Under the pieces are notes generated by a model, which was not told where the DNA came from, did not search any database, and saw only the letters and a list, made by a program, of their open reading frames with translations. From NCBI RefSeq assembly GCF_016446285.1, contig NZ_CP054140.1, forward strand, positions 291,501 to 355,500: DNA of 64,000 bases. The letters are read 5' to 3'. Of this stretch, positions 8,690-18,386 are shown one piece after another; the stretch's first letter is position 1; every line of letters starts with the position of its first letter. A program made the translations under genes and the position numbers. This DNA is from Desulfobulbus oligotrophicus. GTDB lineage: Bacteria > Desulfobacterota > Desulfobulbia > Desulfobulbales > Desulfobulbaceae.

Positions 8690-9592
8690 ATGAAAATTTT
8701 ACTCACCGGTGGATCTGGTTTTGTAGGGACCGCAATCAGTCGAAAGCTTCTGGATCTTGGTCATGAGATCACCATCATCGGCAGCAGCGGCCGTTGTCTT
8801 CTGGCTCCACACCCTCAGCTGACCTATGTGACCGCCGACACCACCCGCCCCGGGAACTGGCAGCAACATGTTCCGGAACAGGATGCGCTCATCAACCTCA
8901 CCGGCCGATCGGTTTTCAACCTGTGGACCAAGCGCACCAAAAAAGCCATTTATGACAGCCGCATTCTGACCACCAGAAACCTGGTGGCAGCCTTACCAAA
9001 CACGAGCAAGGCGGTCCTGCTCAGCACCTCGGCGGCCGGATACTACGGTGACGGCGGTGAAGAAGAAAAACCTGAAACCAGCCCAGTAGGTGCAGGTTTT
9101 CTTGCCGAAGTCTGTCAAGACTGGGAGGCCGAGGCCAACAGGGCGGCCGACAAAGGCGTCAGGGTGGCGGTGATGCGTTTTGGTGTTGTGCTCGGCAAAA
9201 ACGGCGGAGCCCTGGCCACGATGAAACTCCCCTTCCAGCTGGGTCTGGGCGGACCGATCGGCAACGGCCGGCAGTGGTTCCCCTGGATTCACCTGGACGA
9301 TCTGGCAGGGGCTGCGATCTTCCTTCTCACCGCCGAAGAGTGTCACGGTGCCTTTAACTTCACAGCACCACACACTGTCCGGCAAAAAGAATTTGCCCGT
9401 GAACTGGGCCGCGTGCTTCATCGGCCGGCTTTTCTGCCTACACCCGCCTTTGTTATGCAACTGGTACTGGGCGAATTCGGCCGCTCTCTGCTGCAGGGAC
9501 AAAAAACCGTCCCCCATGCCCTGATCAACAGCGGCTATCAGTTCACCTATCCGGATCTGCACACAGCTCTGGTGGAGGCGATCGGTGTCTGA
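8690..9592 (+). CDS. TIGR01777/YfcH-type NAD(P)-dependent epimerase (SDR39U1 family)
   Basis: A 300-residue extended short-chain dehydrogenase: NAD(P)-binding TGGSGFVGTAIS (residues 6-17), the family-specific LINLTGRSVFNLWTKRTKKAIYDSR, LLSTSAAGYYGDGG, and PWIHLDDLAGA, ending with the GYQFTYPDL tail. Close relatives are annotated as YfcH or SDR39U1; the physiological substrate is unknown. Its stop codon overlaps the start of the next gene by eight bases, and the next gene contains a second copy of the same domain, so the pair is a tandem duplication in one transcript. Confidence 0.9.
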   Translation: MKILLTGGSGFVGTAISRKLLDLGHEITIIGSSGRCLLAPHPQLTYVTADTTRPGNWQQHVPEQDALINLTGRSVFNLWTKRTKKAIYDSRILTTRNLVAALPNTSKAVLLSTSAAGYYGDGGEEEKPETSPVGAGFLAEVCQDWEAEANRAADKGVRVAVMRFGVVLGKNGGALATMKLPFQLGLGGPIGNGRQWFPWIHLDDLAGAAIFLLTAEECHGAFNFTAPHTVRQKEFARELGRVLHRPAFLPTPAFVMQLVLGEFGRSLLQGQKTVPHALINSGYQFTYPDLHTALVEAIGV

Positions 9593-10964
9593 CACCAGGT
9601 TCACAGCGAGCTCGCTCTTCCCCTGCACCGCTGCTGAGCTGTATGCCTGGCACAGTCGCCCCGGCGCCCTGGAGCGGCTGATCCCACCCTGGGAAAAAAC
9701 CAGGGTCATGGTCCGGGAAGGCGGCATTGATCCCGGCGGCAGGGTGACAATGGAAATGCATGCCGGACCGATCCCCTACCTTTGGCACGCCCGGCATGTG
9801 AAAAATACCCCGGGCGTGATGTTTCAGGATATCCAGGAGCGCGGCCCCTTTGCCCGCTGGACCCATACCCACTTTTTTACCGACACAGCAAACGGTGCTC
9901 TGCTGGAAGACCGTATCGACTACGCCCTGCCCGGCTCGTTTCTTGTCCCGGCCTTTGCCGTAAAAATGGTTGATCGCACGCTGCAGCGCATCTTCCGGTA
10001 CCGCCACGATACACTCCACGCCGACATCGAGCTCCACCGCCGCTGCAGTACCAAACCGCAGCGCATACTGATCAGCGGAGCCAGCGGGATACTGGGCTCT
10101 GCCCTGCGCCCTCTCCTGGTCACCGGCGGCCACGATGTCTGGACCCTGGTACGACGCCGACCAGACCGGAGCAAACAGGAGATCTACTGGGACCCGCCGT
10201 CCGGCCACCTTAACCTGGCAGGACTGCCGCCCTTTGACAGCGTCATTCACCTGGCCGGCGACAACATCGGCGGCGGACGCTGGACCATGGCCAAAAAGAG
10301 ACAGGTCATTGACAGCCGGGTCCAGGGAACCGGCCTCATCGCCCGCACCATTGCACAACTGCCCACCCCTCCCAAAGTGCTGCTCACTGCCTCGGCAGTC
10401 GGTTTTTATGGTAACTGTTTTGACTGCTGCATGCGTGAGGAGGATCAGGCCGGCAACGACTTCATCTCTGATGTCTGTAACCTGTGGGAACAGGCGGCCC
10501 AACCGGCCGAAGACCGCGGCATACGCACGGTCATCATGCGTATCGGTGTGGTGCTCACTCCCCGGGGCGGTGCCCTGGAAAGACTGCTCAGCACAGCCCC
10601 CATCGGGTTTCCCCGCCGTTTTGGCGATGGCGATCAGTTTATCAGCTGGATCGGCATCAACGACATGATCAGTGCCATCCTGCATGCCCTGTGCACTGAC
10701 TCGCTCCACGGTCCCGTCAATATCGCCGCCCCTTATCCGGCCACCAACAGCGAACTTCTGCACACCCTGGCGCGGGTTCTGCGCCGACCACTGCTGCCGC
10801 CGATACCGGCAGGCATGCTCAGAACCATGTACGGTCAGATGGCGGAAGAAGTGTTGCTGGGCGGTTGTCGCGTTGCCACGGACAAACTGCAGCAGTCCGG
10901 CTACCGGTTCCGGCATGCTGATCTGGAACAGACCCTGCGCCATCTTCTCGGCCGATGTACATAA
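9585..10964 (+). CDS. SRPBCC-domain / YfcH-type epimerase fusion
   Basis: A 459-residue two-domain protein. Residues 1-150 resemble a START/SRPBCC ligand-binding (cyclase-like) domain: FTASSLFPCTAAELYAWHSRPGALERLIPPW, GPIPYLWHARH, ALLEDRIDYALPG. Residues 155-459 repeat the YfcH epimerase: ISGASGILGSALRPLL, VIHLAGDNIGGGRWT, LLTASAVGFYG, SWIGINDMISAI and GYRFRHADL. The start is a GTG overlapping the upstream epimerase stop, so both are translated from one message. SRPBCC-SDR fusions of this kind occur in other bacteria. The ligand-binding domain suggests a hydrophobic substrate delivered to the dehydrogenase; that is inference. Confidence 0.86.
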   Translation: MSDTRFTASSLFPCTAAELYAWHSRPGALERLIPPWEKTRVMVREGGIDPGGRVTMEMHAGPIPYLWHARHVKNTPGVMFQDIQERGPFARWTHTHFFTDTANGALLEDRIDYALPGSFLVPAFAVKMVDRTLQRIFRYRHDTLHADIELHRRCSTKPQRILISGASGILGSALRPLLVTGGHDVWTLVRRRPDRSKQEIYWDPPSGHLNLAGLPPFDSVIHLAGDNIGGGRWTMAKKRQVIDSRVQGTGLIARTIAQLPTPPKVLLTASAVGFYGNCFDCCMREEDQAGNDFISDVCNLWEQAAQPAEDRGIRTVIMRIGVVLTPRGGALERLLSTAPIGFPRRFGDGDQFISWIGINDMISAILHALCTDSLHGPVNIAAPYPATNSELLHTLARVLRRPLLPPIPAGMLRTMYGQMAEEVLLGGCRVATDKLQQSGYRFRHADLEQTLRHLLGRCT

Positions 10965-10982
10965 TCCCTACAGGAGTTCACT

Positions 10983-12155
10983 GTGAGCTGGAAATTCAAA
11001 ACCATCCTCTTGGTCATGATGTCTTCCGCACTGGCCTGCGGTTTTCTTCATCACCTTGTGCCGCCGACTGTTCTCAACTTTGAACGATTGCACATCTTTC
11101 TCTTTAACCTGTGCACCGGCGGCACCCTGCTCATCTACTTCACCGAAGGCTGCCCCGCCCTGTCGCGACGCGGCACACTTTTTCTCGGCCTTGCCCTGGC
11201 CTTTGCGTTCTGTGCCTTTTTTCAGTGGTATCTGCCGACCATCTTCATTCCCCTTGTCCTTGCTTACCTGATTGAGATGACACGTATTGAGCATTTCGGC
11301 AGCCGGTTTCCCAAAGGACTGTTCACGTTGCAGGACTCTGTTCCCAAAAAATTCCATCAGGCGGCCCTCCTCTGTCTGTCCCTGGGGTTACTGCTGTCCA
11401 GCCCGGTCATCCTCAACTCTGTCTACCTGCACTGGTTCACCATTGAAAAACTGAAACTTGACACCTTTTTTCTGGGCTTTTCCTTCCCTGTTTCCCTGAT
11501 CTCCATGTCTGTGATCTTCACGCTGATGAAACAGGAGACCCGCCCGATAACCGCTGTCTTAAAAGAGATCTCCTTCTGGAGCATCAACCTCGGGGTTATT
11601 ATTTTCTTCGGTTTTATCCTGGCCAATCTGTTTGCAGCGCAGGTGACCATCTCAAGCCTGCTGTTTCTGACCGTGGCTTTTATCCTGTACCTCTACTGGC
11701 ATGAGGGCATTCAGCTGCAGCAGAAAGCCTTTCTCACATCCGGCATCCTCTTTTTACTGATCACCTCCCTCACCGGCATTCTCTACATCCTGCTCAGTTT
11801 TTCCCCGTATTACACGTCGGACATCAGTCATCCCCTTCTGCGGCTGCATGCCTTTACCGCGCTGTACGGATGGAATCTGAGCGGCCTCGCCGTTATCAGC
11901 CGTCACGGTGATTTCCCGCTCCAGCTCCATTCCAAAACCGTTATCCTCCTCCACTGGCTGACCGTTCTCATCCTGTGTCCCCTTGGCTACTTTCAACCAG
12001 TCTTTGCCATACTGGCGGTTCTGGCCTATACATGGCTGCTTTTCCGGGTCTTTTTTAATCAGGGAATTGTGGATCAGGAACTGACCGCTCTGCAGGACAC
12101 GCACCTGTACCCTGCCCAGAAAACCGCAGGCTCGTGCCGGGAGGAACACCTTTAA
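10983..12155 (+). CDS. Polytopic integral membrane protein of unknown function
   Basis: A 390-residue, very hydrophobic protein with about ten to twelve predicted membrane spans distributed over its whole length, starting directly with KTILLVMMSSALACGFLHHL. A span near residue 290 reads LLRLHAFTALYGWNLSGLAVI. Start is GTG with ACAGGAG upstream. It follows the epimerase fusion by 18 bp and is probably in the same operon. I do not recognise the family and see no metal or cofactor motif; it could be a transporter or a cytochrome-oxidase-subunit-I-like fold, but nothing decides this. Confidence 0.7.
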   Translation: MSWKFKTILLVMMSSALACGFLHHLVPPTVLNFERLHIFLFNLCTGGTLLIYFTEGCPALSRRGTLFLGLALAFAFCAFFQWYLPTIFIPLVLAYLIEMTRIEHFGSRFPKGLFTLQDSVPKKFHQAALLCLSLGLLLSSPVILNSVYLHWFTIEKLKLDTFFLGFSFPVSLISMSVIFTLMKQETRPITAVLKEISFWSINLGVIIFFGFILANLFAAQVTISSLLFLTVAFILYLYWHEGIQLQQKAFLTSGILFLLITSLTGILYILLSFSPYYTSDISHPLLRLHAFTALYGWNLSGLAVISRHGDFPLQLHSKTVILLHWLTVLILCPLGYFQPVFAILAVLAYTWLLFRVFFNQGIVDQELTALQDTHLYPAQKTAGSCREEHL

Positions 12156-12460
12156 GGACTCGCATCACCCGCTGCAGCTGCCGGGACAGCCTGCGCAATG
12201 CACAAACATTCGAAAAACAGGGCGTTCTGGAGTAAGGTACAGGCTAACCGGCCTGCTCAGGCAACCTTTACCTGCTCTGCTGAAACGTTGTAGCACTGCC
12301 GTCTGTCAGGCAGGAACACCGGTACAGCCGGCTGAGGCAGGGGATTATTCTCACCTCCGGCCACCCGGGGAACAGTCCCTGCCATCCGGCTGCAGACCTG
12401 TTGCAACAATCGTCTTGTACGTCAACACCAGACCAACCAACCCCTTTATTTCTTTTCATC
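12156..12460. other. Intergenic region
   Basis: About 305 bases between the membrane protein and the sirtuin. No credible gene; a minus-strand ORF here shows no protein-like features. I see no convincing terminator or promoter. Confidence 0.45.
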
Positions 12461-13243
12461 ATGCCGACCAAACAGAACAACATCACGCCCTCTCCCCTTG
12501 ATCAGGCAGCGGCCTGGTTGCATGCTGCGCAAAACGTTGCCGCCCTGACCGGTGCCGGTATCTCTGTGGGGAGCGGCATCCCCGACTTCCGCAGCTCCGG
12601 TGGTTTATGGACCGTGTTTTCACCGGAGGAGTATGCCACCATCGAGGTCTTTCATCGTGACCCGAAAAAGGCCTGGGAACTGTACCGGGTACTCGGCAGA
12701 ACCCTGACCGGCAAGCAGCCCAATGCCGCGCACCGGGCCCTGGCAGATCTCGAAAACCTTGACCTCCTGCACGGCATCATCACCCAGAACATCGACAACC
12801 TCCATCAACAGGCCGGCAGTCGCAGGGTCTTTGAAATTCACGGTGACCATCAGCACCTGCAGTGTCTGCAGTGCGGCAACCTGGTACCGGTGACGCCGGA
12901 GCACTATCACACGGCAGAGATACCGCTCTGCCCCCTCTGCACCTTTCCGCTGAAACCAAATGTGGTTCTCTTTGGCGAGGATGTACGGGAACTGGATGCG
13001 ATCCACACCTTTATCGCTGCCTGTGATCTGCTACTGGTCATCGGCACATCGGCTCAGGTCTATCCGGCGGCCGCGCTGCCGTCCATGGTATATCAGCAAG
13101 GTGGCCGCATCATAGAATGCAACCACGAACGCTCGCTGCCCGCCTCTTTGTATACAGCGTCTTCCCGCAGGGCCGCCCTTTTTCTGCAGGGCGACGTGGT
13201 TCGCACCCTGCCGCAACTGGCGCAGACCTGTCGGCAACAGTAA
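12461..13243 (+). CDS. Sir2-family NAD-dependent protein deacylase (sirtuin)
   Basis: A 260-residue sirtuin. NAD-binding motifs GAGISVGSGIPDFRS and TQNIDNLHQ, the catalytic His in EIHGDH, and a structural zinc site of two CxxC pairs (CLQC and CPLC) are all present, as is VVLFGEDV and the GTSAQVYPAA segment. It removes acyl groups from lysine using NAD+. The in-frame ATG at 12461 gives a normal N terminus; an upstream codon at 12401 would add a low-complexity leader without support. The Ala/Tyr-Arg pocket that distinguishes desuccinylases (CobB Tyr92/Arg95) cannot be assigned confidently by eye. Confidence 0.92.
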   Translation: MPTKQNNITPSPLDQAAAWLHAAQNVAALTGAGISVGSGIPDFRSSGGLWTVFSPEEYATIEVFHRDPKKAWELYRVLGRTLTGKQPNAAHRALADLENLDLLHGIITQNIDNLHQQAGSRRVFEIHGDHQHLQCLQCGNLVPVTPEHYHTAEIPLCPLCTFPLKPNVVLFGEDVRELDAIHTFIAACDLLLVIGTSAQVYPAAALPSMVYQQGGRIIECNHERSLPASLYTASSRRAALFLQGDVVRTLPQLAQTCRQQ

Positions 13244-13576
13244 ATAGGGAAGAGGCGACTTATCATCCTTGCCTTTTCAATTAAACAGATGTATACATTC
13301 TTTTTTCAGTTCTCTGCACTCTCTGCACACGTTCTGATGTTTCCAAACAGTCGCCCGGCCCTTTCGACCAGGCACTCTTTATTGTAACAATCTCATTACC
13401 TTAACCAGTCCGCCCCTACTCTTTGCCGTAAAATCCAAACAAACAGATTGGATGTGCCGGTCAGGCTCTCCCTGTTCATGAACAGGGGTATCTGTCAGCA
13501 GACAACGGGATCAATCCCGCACGGCAGGACTGTCCCTGGATTATCACGATATACCCGCTTGTTATGGAGGAACCCG
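13244..13576. other. Long leader region upstream of the DEAD-box helicase, with an 18-bp palindrome
   Basis: 333 bases without a gene. A perfect palindrome CCCTGTTCATGAACAGGG lies at 13470-13487, about 90 bases before the helicase start. Cold-shock helicase genes often have long 5' untranslated leaders, so this may be transcribed; whether the palindrome acts as an operator or an RNA hairpin cannot be told here. Confidence 0.45.
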
Positions 13577-15229
13577 ATGACCACAGAACCGCTCACCTGG
13601 TTTGGCCTGCACCCCGACCTTGTCCACACGATCACTGCACTCGGCTTTACCGAACCCACCCCCATTCAGCAGGCTGCACTTCCCCTGCTGCTGCAGGGCC
13701 GCGACATGATCGGCCAGGCCCAGACCGGTACCGGCAAAACCGCAGCATTCGGCCTGCCGCTATTGCAGCGGATCGTCCCTGCACAGGCCGAAGTCCAGGC
13801 ACTGGTGCTTACCCCCACCCGTGAGCTGGCCATCCAGGTTGCAGAAGCGCTCAGCAGCTATGGAACCCGGCTTGGCACCTCTGTGCTTGCCGTCTACGGT
13901 GGTCAGTCCTACCAGCAGCAGTTTCGCAGCCTGCGCCGCGGGGTCCAGGTGATCGTCGGTACACCGGGTCGCCTGCTCGACCTGATCAATCAGGGGTATG
14001 TGACGTTGAACAGTGTCCAGACCGTGGTTCTCGATGAGGCTGACGAGATGCTCAGCATGGGATTTATTGAAGATATCGAGCTGATTCTTGGTCATGTACC
14101 GACCAGCCGACAGACCATGCTCTTCTCCGCCACCATCTCCAAACGGGTACAGGAACTCTCAGCACGCTATCTGCAGCAGCCGGAGACCGTGTCCATCACG
14201 CCCAAACAACTGACCGGTGCCACCATCAGCCAGCGCTACTATCTGGTCAACCAGTACGACAAGGTCGCGGCCCTCACCAGGTTACTGGAGATGGAAGACG
14301 TTGACAGTGCCCTGATCTTTGTCCGCACCCGCTTGGCCACCGGTGAACTGGCCAATCAACTGACCACCCGCGGTTTTCCGGCAGAACCGCTCAACGGCGA
14401 TCTCAGCCAGGATGCACGTATCCAGGTCCTGACCCGGTACCGGAACGGTCAGATCAAGATCCTGGTTGCCACTGATGTAGCGGCCCGCGGTCTGGACATT
14501 GACGATATCTCTCATGTGTTCAACTTTGACCTTCCTGAAGATCCGGAAATCTACGTGCACCGGGTCGGACGAACCGGACGGGCCGGACGGCAGGGTACTG
14601 CCATCTCACTCCTCACGCCCAAAGACCGCTGGATGCTCCGCCGCATTGAACAGTACACCCATTTTAAACTGAACAGATCGGAACTGCCGACGATTCAGCA
14701 GATAGAGAACCATCGCCAGGCCCTTTTGATGGAACAGCTTGAGATGTGGATTCGCCGCGGTCGCTGTCGTCAGGAGCGTGAGATTGTGGACACCCTGGTG
14801 CTGGCCGGTAATCAGGCCGAGGACATTGCCGCTGCCGCCCTGAAGATGGCACGAATTGATGAGAAGAAACGACCCATTGATCCGATCACACCGATCAAGG
14901 AAGAACAGTTCAACCCGCGTGAACGAAGAAGCGAACGTTCTGTCCGCCGCAGCGGCGCCACCACGCCCGGTCGTCGACGTGGTTCAAGCCGGGACAAGGA
15001 CATGGTGTCGATAAAGCTCGATATCGGTCAGGCTGACGGCATTGGTGTCAATCATGTGGTCGCCTCGATCGCCCATTACTCGGGCATCACCTCTTCTCTG
15101 CTGGGCAAGATTCGCCTGGAAACGCACCATACCATGGTCGATGTTCCGGAAAACCTGGTTGGCCGCCTTCTTGCCAAAAACGGGGCCTATCGTATCGGTC
15201 GTCGGGTCTTTACCCTGGAAAGGGCCTGA
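13577..15229 (+). CDS. deaD: DEAD-box ATP-dependent RNA helicase with DbpA-type RNA-binding domain (DeaD/CsdA-like)
   Basis: A 550-residue helicase. Motifs in order: Q-motif TPIQQAALP, Walker A AQTGTGKT, PTRELAIQV, TPGRLLD, DEAD, SAT, and HRVGRTGRAGR. The last ~75 residues (MVSIKLDIGQADGIGVNHVVASIAHYSG ... VDVPENLVGRLLAK) are the DbpA/CsdA RRM-like domain, joined by an Arg-rich linker. The start at 13577 has GGAGG upstream; the longer ORF start at 13448 is unsupported. Such helicases unwind rRNA during ribosome assembly and mRNA decay, typically at low temperature. Confidence 0.94.
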   Translation: MTTEPLTWFGLHPDLVHTITALGFTEPTPIQQAALPLLLQGRDMIGQAQTGTGKTAAFGLPLLQRIVPAQAEVQALVLTPTRELAIQVAEALSSYGTRLGTSVLAVYGGQSYQQQFRSLRRGVQVIVGTPGRLLDLINQGYVTLNSVQTVVLDEADEMLSMGFIEDIELILGHVPTSRQTMLFSATISKRVQELSARYLQQPETVSITPKQLTGATISQRYYLVNQYDKVAALTRLLEMEDVDSALIFVRTRLATGELANQLTTRGFPAEPLNGDLSQDARIQVLTRYRNGQIKILVATDVAARGLDIDDISHVFNFDLPEDPEIYVHRVGRTGRAGRQGTAISLLTPKDRWMLRRIEQYTHFKLNRSELPTIQQIENHRQALLMEQLEMWIRRGRCRQEREIVDTLVLAGNQAEDIAAAALKMARIDEKKRPIDPITPIKEEQFNPRERRSERSVRRSGATTPGRRRGSSRDKDMVSIKLDIGQADGIGVNHVVASIAHYSGITSSLLGKIRLETHHTMVDVPENLVGRLLAKNGAYRIGRRVFTLERA

Positions 15230-15445
15230 AGCATCATACGCTCAACCGTCCTGAGGCAGCCGGTAACCGTAAAAAAACCGGGGACAGGTGCATTACCGTA
15301 CCGCGCCGGCATCCTGCACTACAAACACCGGACAGTACCATTCGCACATTGCGGGTAGAGGGTAACAAAAGCTGCTTGAATTTTGTCGTTTCATCGGGTA
15401 GCCTTGCCACGATTTTTCATCCCACTCTCTACAACAGGAACATCT

Positions 15446-16096
15446 GTGACTGATACACCCCAGCAACCCAAGAAATCTGTTATCCGCGAAAACATCGAGG
15501 CGATCCTGATCGCCATTTTACTTGCCCTGTTTATCCGCACCTTCATCATTCAGGCCTTTAAAATTCCCTCCGGCTCCATGTTGCCGACCCTGCAGATCGG
15601 GGATCATCTCCTGGTGAGCAAATTCATATACGGGATCAAACTCCCCTTCTCCGGCTCGACCCTGATCCCCATCAGCGACCCCAAACCCAATGATATCGTG
15701 GTCTTCCAGTATCCGAAAAACCCGGACCTTGATTATATCAAACGGGTTATCGGTGTTGCCGGCGATACTGTTGAGATCCGCGACAAAAAGGTCTTTGTCA
15801 ACGGTGAGCCGTTTAATGATCAGTACGGCGTTTTTCTCGATCCGGTCATACACCCGGCCACTCTTGATCCCCGTGACAACTTCGGTCCGGTCACGGTGCC
15901 GGCCGGAAAAATTTTCACCATAGGCGACAACCGGGATAACTCCTATGACGGTCGTTTCTGGGGATTTGTTGATCTCAAGGCGGTACGGGGCAAAGCCTGG
16001 ATCATCTACTGGTCCTGGGATGTCCAGACCCCTCTGTTCTCTCTGGACAGACTCAGCTCTATCCGCTGGAGCAGACTGGGCAATATCATCCATTAA
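15446..16096 (+). CDS. lepB: Signal peptidase I
   Basis: A 216-residue inner-membrane protease. One N-terminal membrane span (about residues 17-35) is followed by box [10 protein letters not shown] with catalytic Ser44 and box [13 protein letters not shown] with catalytic Lys99, then box [15 protein letters not shown]. It cleaves signal peptides of exported proteins at the periplasmic face. The GTG at 15446 with AGGAA upstream gives a family-like N terminus; an earlier codon at 15383 adds an unlikely leader. It sits 14 bp before pyrB, probably in the same transcript. Confidence 0.93.
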   Translation: MTDTPQQPKKSVIRENIEAILIAILLALFIRTFIIQAFKIPSGSMLPTLQIGDHLLVSKFIYGIKLPFSGSTLIPISDPKPNDIVVFQYPKNPDLDYIKRVIGVAGDTVEIRDKKVFVNGEPFNDQYGVFLDPVIHPATLDPRDNFGPVTVPAGKIFTIGDNRDNSYDGRFWGFVDLKAVRGKAWIIYWSWDVQTPLFSLDRLSSIRWSRLGNIIH

Positions 16097-16110
16097 CCGC
16101 AGATAACAGC

Positions 16111-17043
16111 ATGGCAACCGGTCCTTCCTTTGCACATCGCCATATCCTGGGCATGGAGCAGCTCTCGCAGGAGGATATCAACACCATCCTCAGTACGGCT
16201 GATTCCTTTAAAGAGATATCTGTCCGGTCCATCAAAAAGGTACCGACACTCCGCGGCCTGACCGTCATCAACCTGTTTTTCGAACCATCCACCCGCACCC
16301 GTCTCTCCTTTGAGGTTGCGGCGAAACGGATGAGTGCCGACACCTTCAACATCAACGCCTCCTCCAGCAGTACGGTCAAAGGTGAGACCCTGCCGGACAC
16401 TGCCCGCAATATCTCTGCCATGCATCCGGATATCATTGTCATCCGTCACAGCTGCGCAGGCACCCCGCTTTTATTGACCCGGTATGTCCGGGCCGCGGTC
16501 ATCAATGCTGGAGACGGCGCCCATGAACATCCGTCCCAGGCCCTTCTTGATCTCATGACAGTCAACGAGCACCGGGGCACATTGAGCGGGCTTAAAGTAG
16601 CTATTATCGGTGATATTACCCACAGCCGGGTAGCCCGATCCAATATCATCGGTTTTACCCGCATGGGTTCAGAGGTCTCTGTTTACGGGCCGGCCACACT
16701 TATTCCGAAAGGGATCGAACAGATGGGGGCCACGCGCAGTCCGTCGCTTGAAGAGGCGGTGCGCGATGCTGATGTGGTCATGGCCCTGCGTATCCAGCGC
16801 GAACGGCAAAACGACCCTCTCCTCCCCTCGTTGCGAGAGTACTCGCGCGAGTTCGGTATCTCCCGGTCCATCCTCTCCCTGGCTAAACCGGATGCCCTGG
16901 TCATGCACCCCGGTCCGGTTAATCGCGGCGTTGAACTGAGCCCTGATGTTGCCGACGGTCCCCGGTCAGTCATCCTTGATCAGGTAACCAACGGGGTGGC
17001 GGTACGGATGGCGTTGCTGTATCTGGTTATGGGAACCTCCTGA
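16111..17043 (+). CDS. pyrB: Aspartate carbamoyltransferase catalytic subunit
   Basis: A 310-residue ATCase, joining carbamoyl phosphate and aspartate in pyrimidine synthesis. The carbamoyl-phosphate-binding STRTR (in [12 protein letters not shown]), the SSTVKGE loop, HPSQALLD, and the MHPGPVNRG aspartate-binding segment are intact. Length is typical of the class that works without a PyrI regulatory subunit, and no pyrI is seen here. It is followed 54 bp later by pyrC on the same strand. Confidence 0.96.
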   Translation: MATGPSFAHRHILGMEQLSQEDINTILSTADSFKEISVRSIKKVPTLRGLTVINLFFEPSTRTRLSFEVAAKRMSADTFNINASSSSTVKGETLPDTARNISAMHPDIIVIRHSCAGTPLLLTRYVRAAVINAGDGAHEHPSQALLDLMTVNEHRGTLSGLKVAIIGDITHSRVARSNIIGFTRMGSEVSVYGPATLIPKGIEQMGATRSPSLEEAVRDADVVMALRIQRERQNDPLLPSLREYSREFGISRSILSLAKPDALVMHPGPVNRGVELSPDVADGPRSVILDQVTNGVAVRMALLYLVMGTS

Positions 17044-17096
17044 CACATGACCGTCCCTCACGACCACCACTCTTGTCTTCCAGAGGTTTGTTGCCG

Positions 17097-18383
17097 ATGA
17101 ACACCACCTGGCATTTCATCAACGGCAGAATCATTGATCCGGCAAACGGAACAGATCGTATTGGTAACCTGCTTGTTATCGATGGTCGCCTTGCTGCACC
17201 TGATCACCCTGTTCCGGCCGGTACACCGGAGATTGATGTCTCCGGCTGCTGGCTTGTGCCGGGATTAACCGACATGCATGTGCACCTGCGCGAGCCGGGC
17301 GAAGAGTACAAGGAGGACATCCTTTCCGGTTGCCTGGCAGCGGCAAGCGGCGGTTTCACCGGTCTTGCCTGCATGCCCAACACCCGCCCGGTTAACGACT
17401 GTGCCGCTGTCACCGCCACGATCATAACCCGTGCCCAGCAGGCAGCAGCAAGGGTATATCCGGTAGCGGCGATCAGCCTGGGAAGCGAGGGCAGGCAGCT
17501 GGCGGAATTTGGTGAGTTACGTGCAGCCGGCGTGGTGGCGGTCAGCGATGACGGCCGACCGGTTGTTGACAGTCAGTTGATGCGAAGGGCGCTGGAGTAC
17601 GCCTCCAACTTCAACCTCCCGGTCATCTCTCACAGTGAAGACCCGGCCTTAAGTAGCGGCGTGATGAATGAGGGTCCGGTCTCCACCCGGCTCGGGCTGA
17701 AGGGTATTCCCGCTGCAGCCGAGGCCATCATGGTCTATCGGGAGATTGCCCTGGCCGAATTCACGGGCACCGGAATTCACATCGCTCACGTCAGCACAGC
17801 CATGGCCGTTGATCTCATTCGGGCGGCCAAAACACGGGGAGTACAGGTAACAGCTGAAACCGCGCCGCACTACTTTACGTTAACCGACGATGCTGTGGCA
17901 GGGTTTGACACAAACACCAAGATGAACCCGCCTCTCCGTACCGAGCAGGACCGGCAGGCCCTGCAGGAGGCACTGGCCGACGGCACCATTGATGCCATTG
18001 CCACCGACCATGCGCCGCACTCCATCCTGGAAAAAGAGGTCGAGTTTGATCAGGCAGCCAACGGCATCATCGGCCTGGAAACCGCACTGCCCCTTTCCCT
18101 GGCCCTTGTCCGCAATCAGGTGATTGACGAAAGACGACTGATAGAGCTGCTGGCCGTCAATCCGGCAAGGATTCTAGGCATTGAAGCCGGGCATCTCAGT
18201 GTTGGTATGGTGGCGGATATCACGGTCATTGATCCGCAGCAACAGTTTGTCTACACCGCTGACCAGATTGTCTCCAAAAGCCGAAACACCCCGTTTCTCG
18301 GCTGGTCTTTACAGGGACGCGCCATGCTCACCATGGTCGGCGGCGCCATCCGTTACAACCGACTCTCCGCAACGCTCTCCTGA
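17097..18383 (+). CDS. pyrC: Dihydroorotase
   Basis: A 428-residue class I dihydroorotase (PyrC of the multifunctional-type group). The metal-binding DMHVHLREPG, NLPVISHSED, IHIAHVSTA and AIATDHAPHS motifs are all present, and the C terminus has the usual TVIDP ... SKSRNTPFLGWSLQG amidohydrolase tail. It cyclises carbamoyl aspartate to dihydroorotate. The ATG at 17097 is preferred over an earlier codon at 17073 because it begins the conserved FINGRIIDPANG strand and is preceded by an AGAGG site. Convergent with queC, which ends three bases away. Confidence 0.95.
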   Translation: MNTTWHFINGRIIDPANGTDRIGNLLVIDGRLAAPDHPVPAGTPEIDVSGCWLVPGLTDMHVHLREPGEEYKEDILSGCLAAASGGFTGLACMPNTRPVNDCAAVTATIITRAQQAAARVYPVAAISLGSEGRQLAEFGELRAAGVVAVSDDGRPVVDSQLMRRALEYASNFNLPVISHSEDPALSSGVMNEGPVSTRLGLKGIPAAAEAIMVYREIALAEFTGTGIHIAHVSTAMAVDLIRAAKTRGVQVTAETAPHYFTLTDDAVAGFDTNTKMNPPLRTEQDRQALQEALADGTIDAIATDHAPHSILEKEVEFDQAANGIIGLETALPLSLALVRNQVIDERRLIELLAVNPARILGIEAGHLSVGMVADITVIDPQQQFVYTADQIVSKSRNTPFLGWSLQGRAMLTMVGGAIRYNRLSATLS

Positions 18384-18386
18384 CGG

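Noticed and set aside
9543-10943. 466-residue minus-strand ORF
   Set aside because: Antisense to the SRPBCC-epimerase fusion, whose motifs are clear; the minus frame has none.
13470-13487. LexA box upstream of deaD
   Set aside because: CTGT and ACAG are separated by six bases, not the eight of the enterobacterial box.
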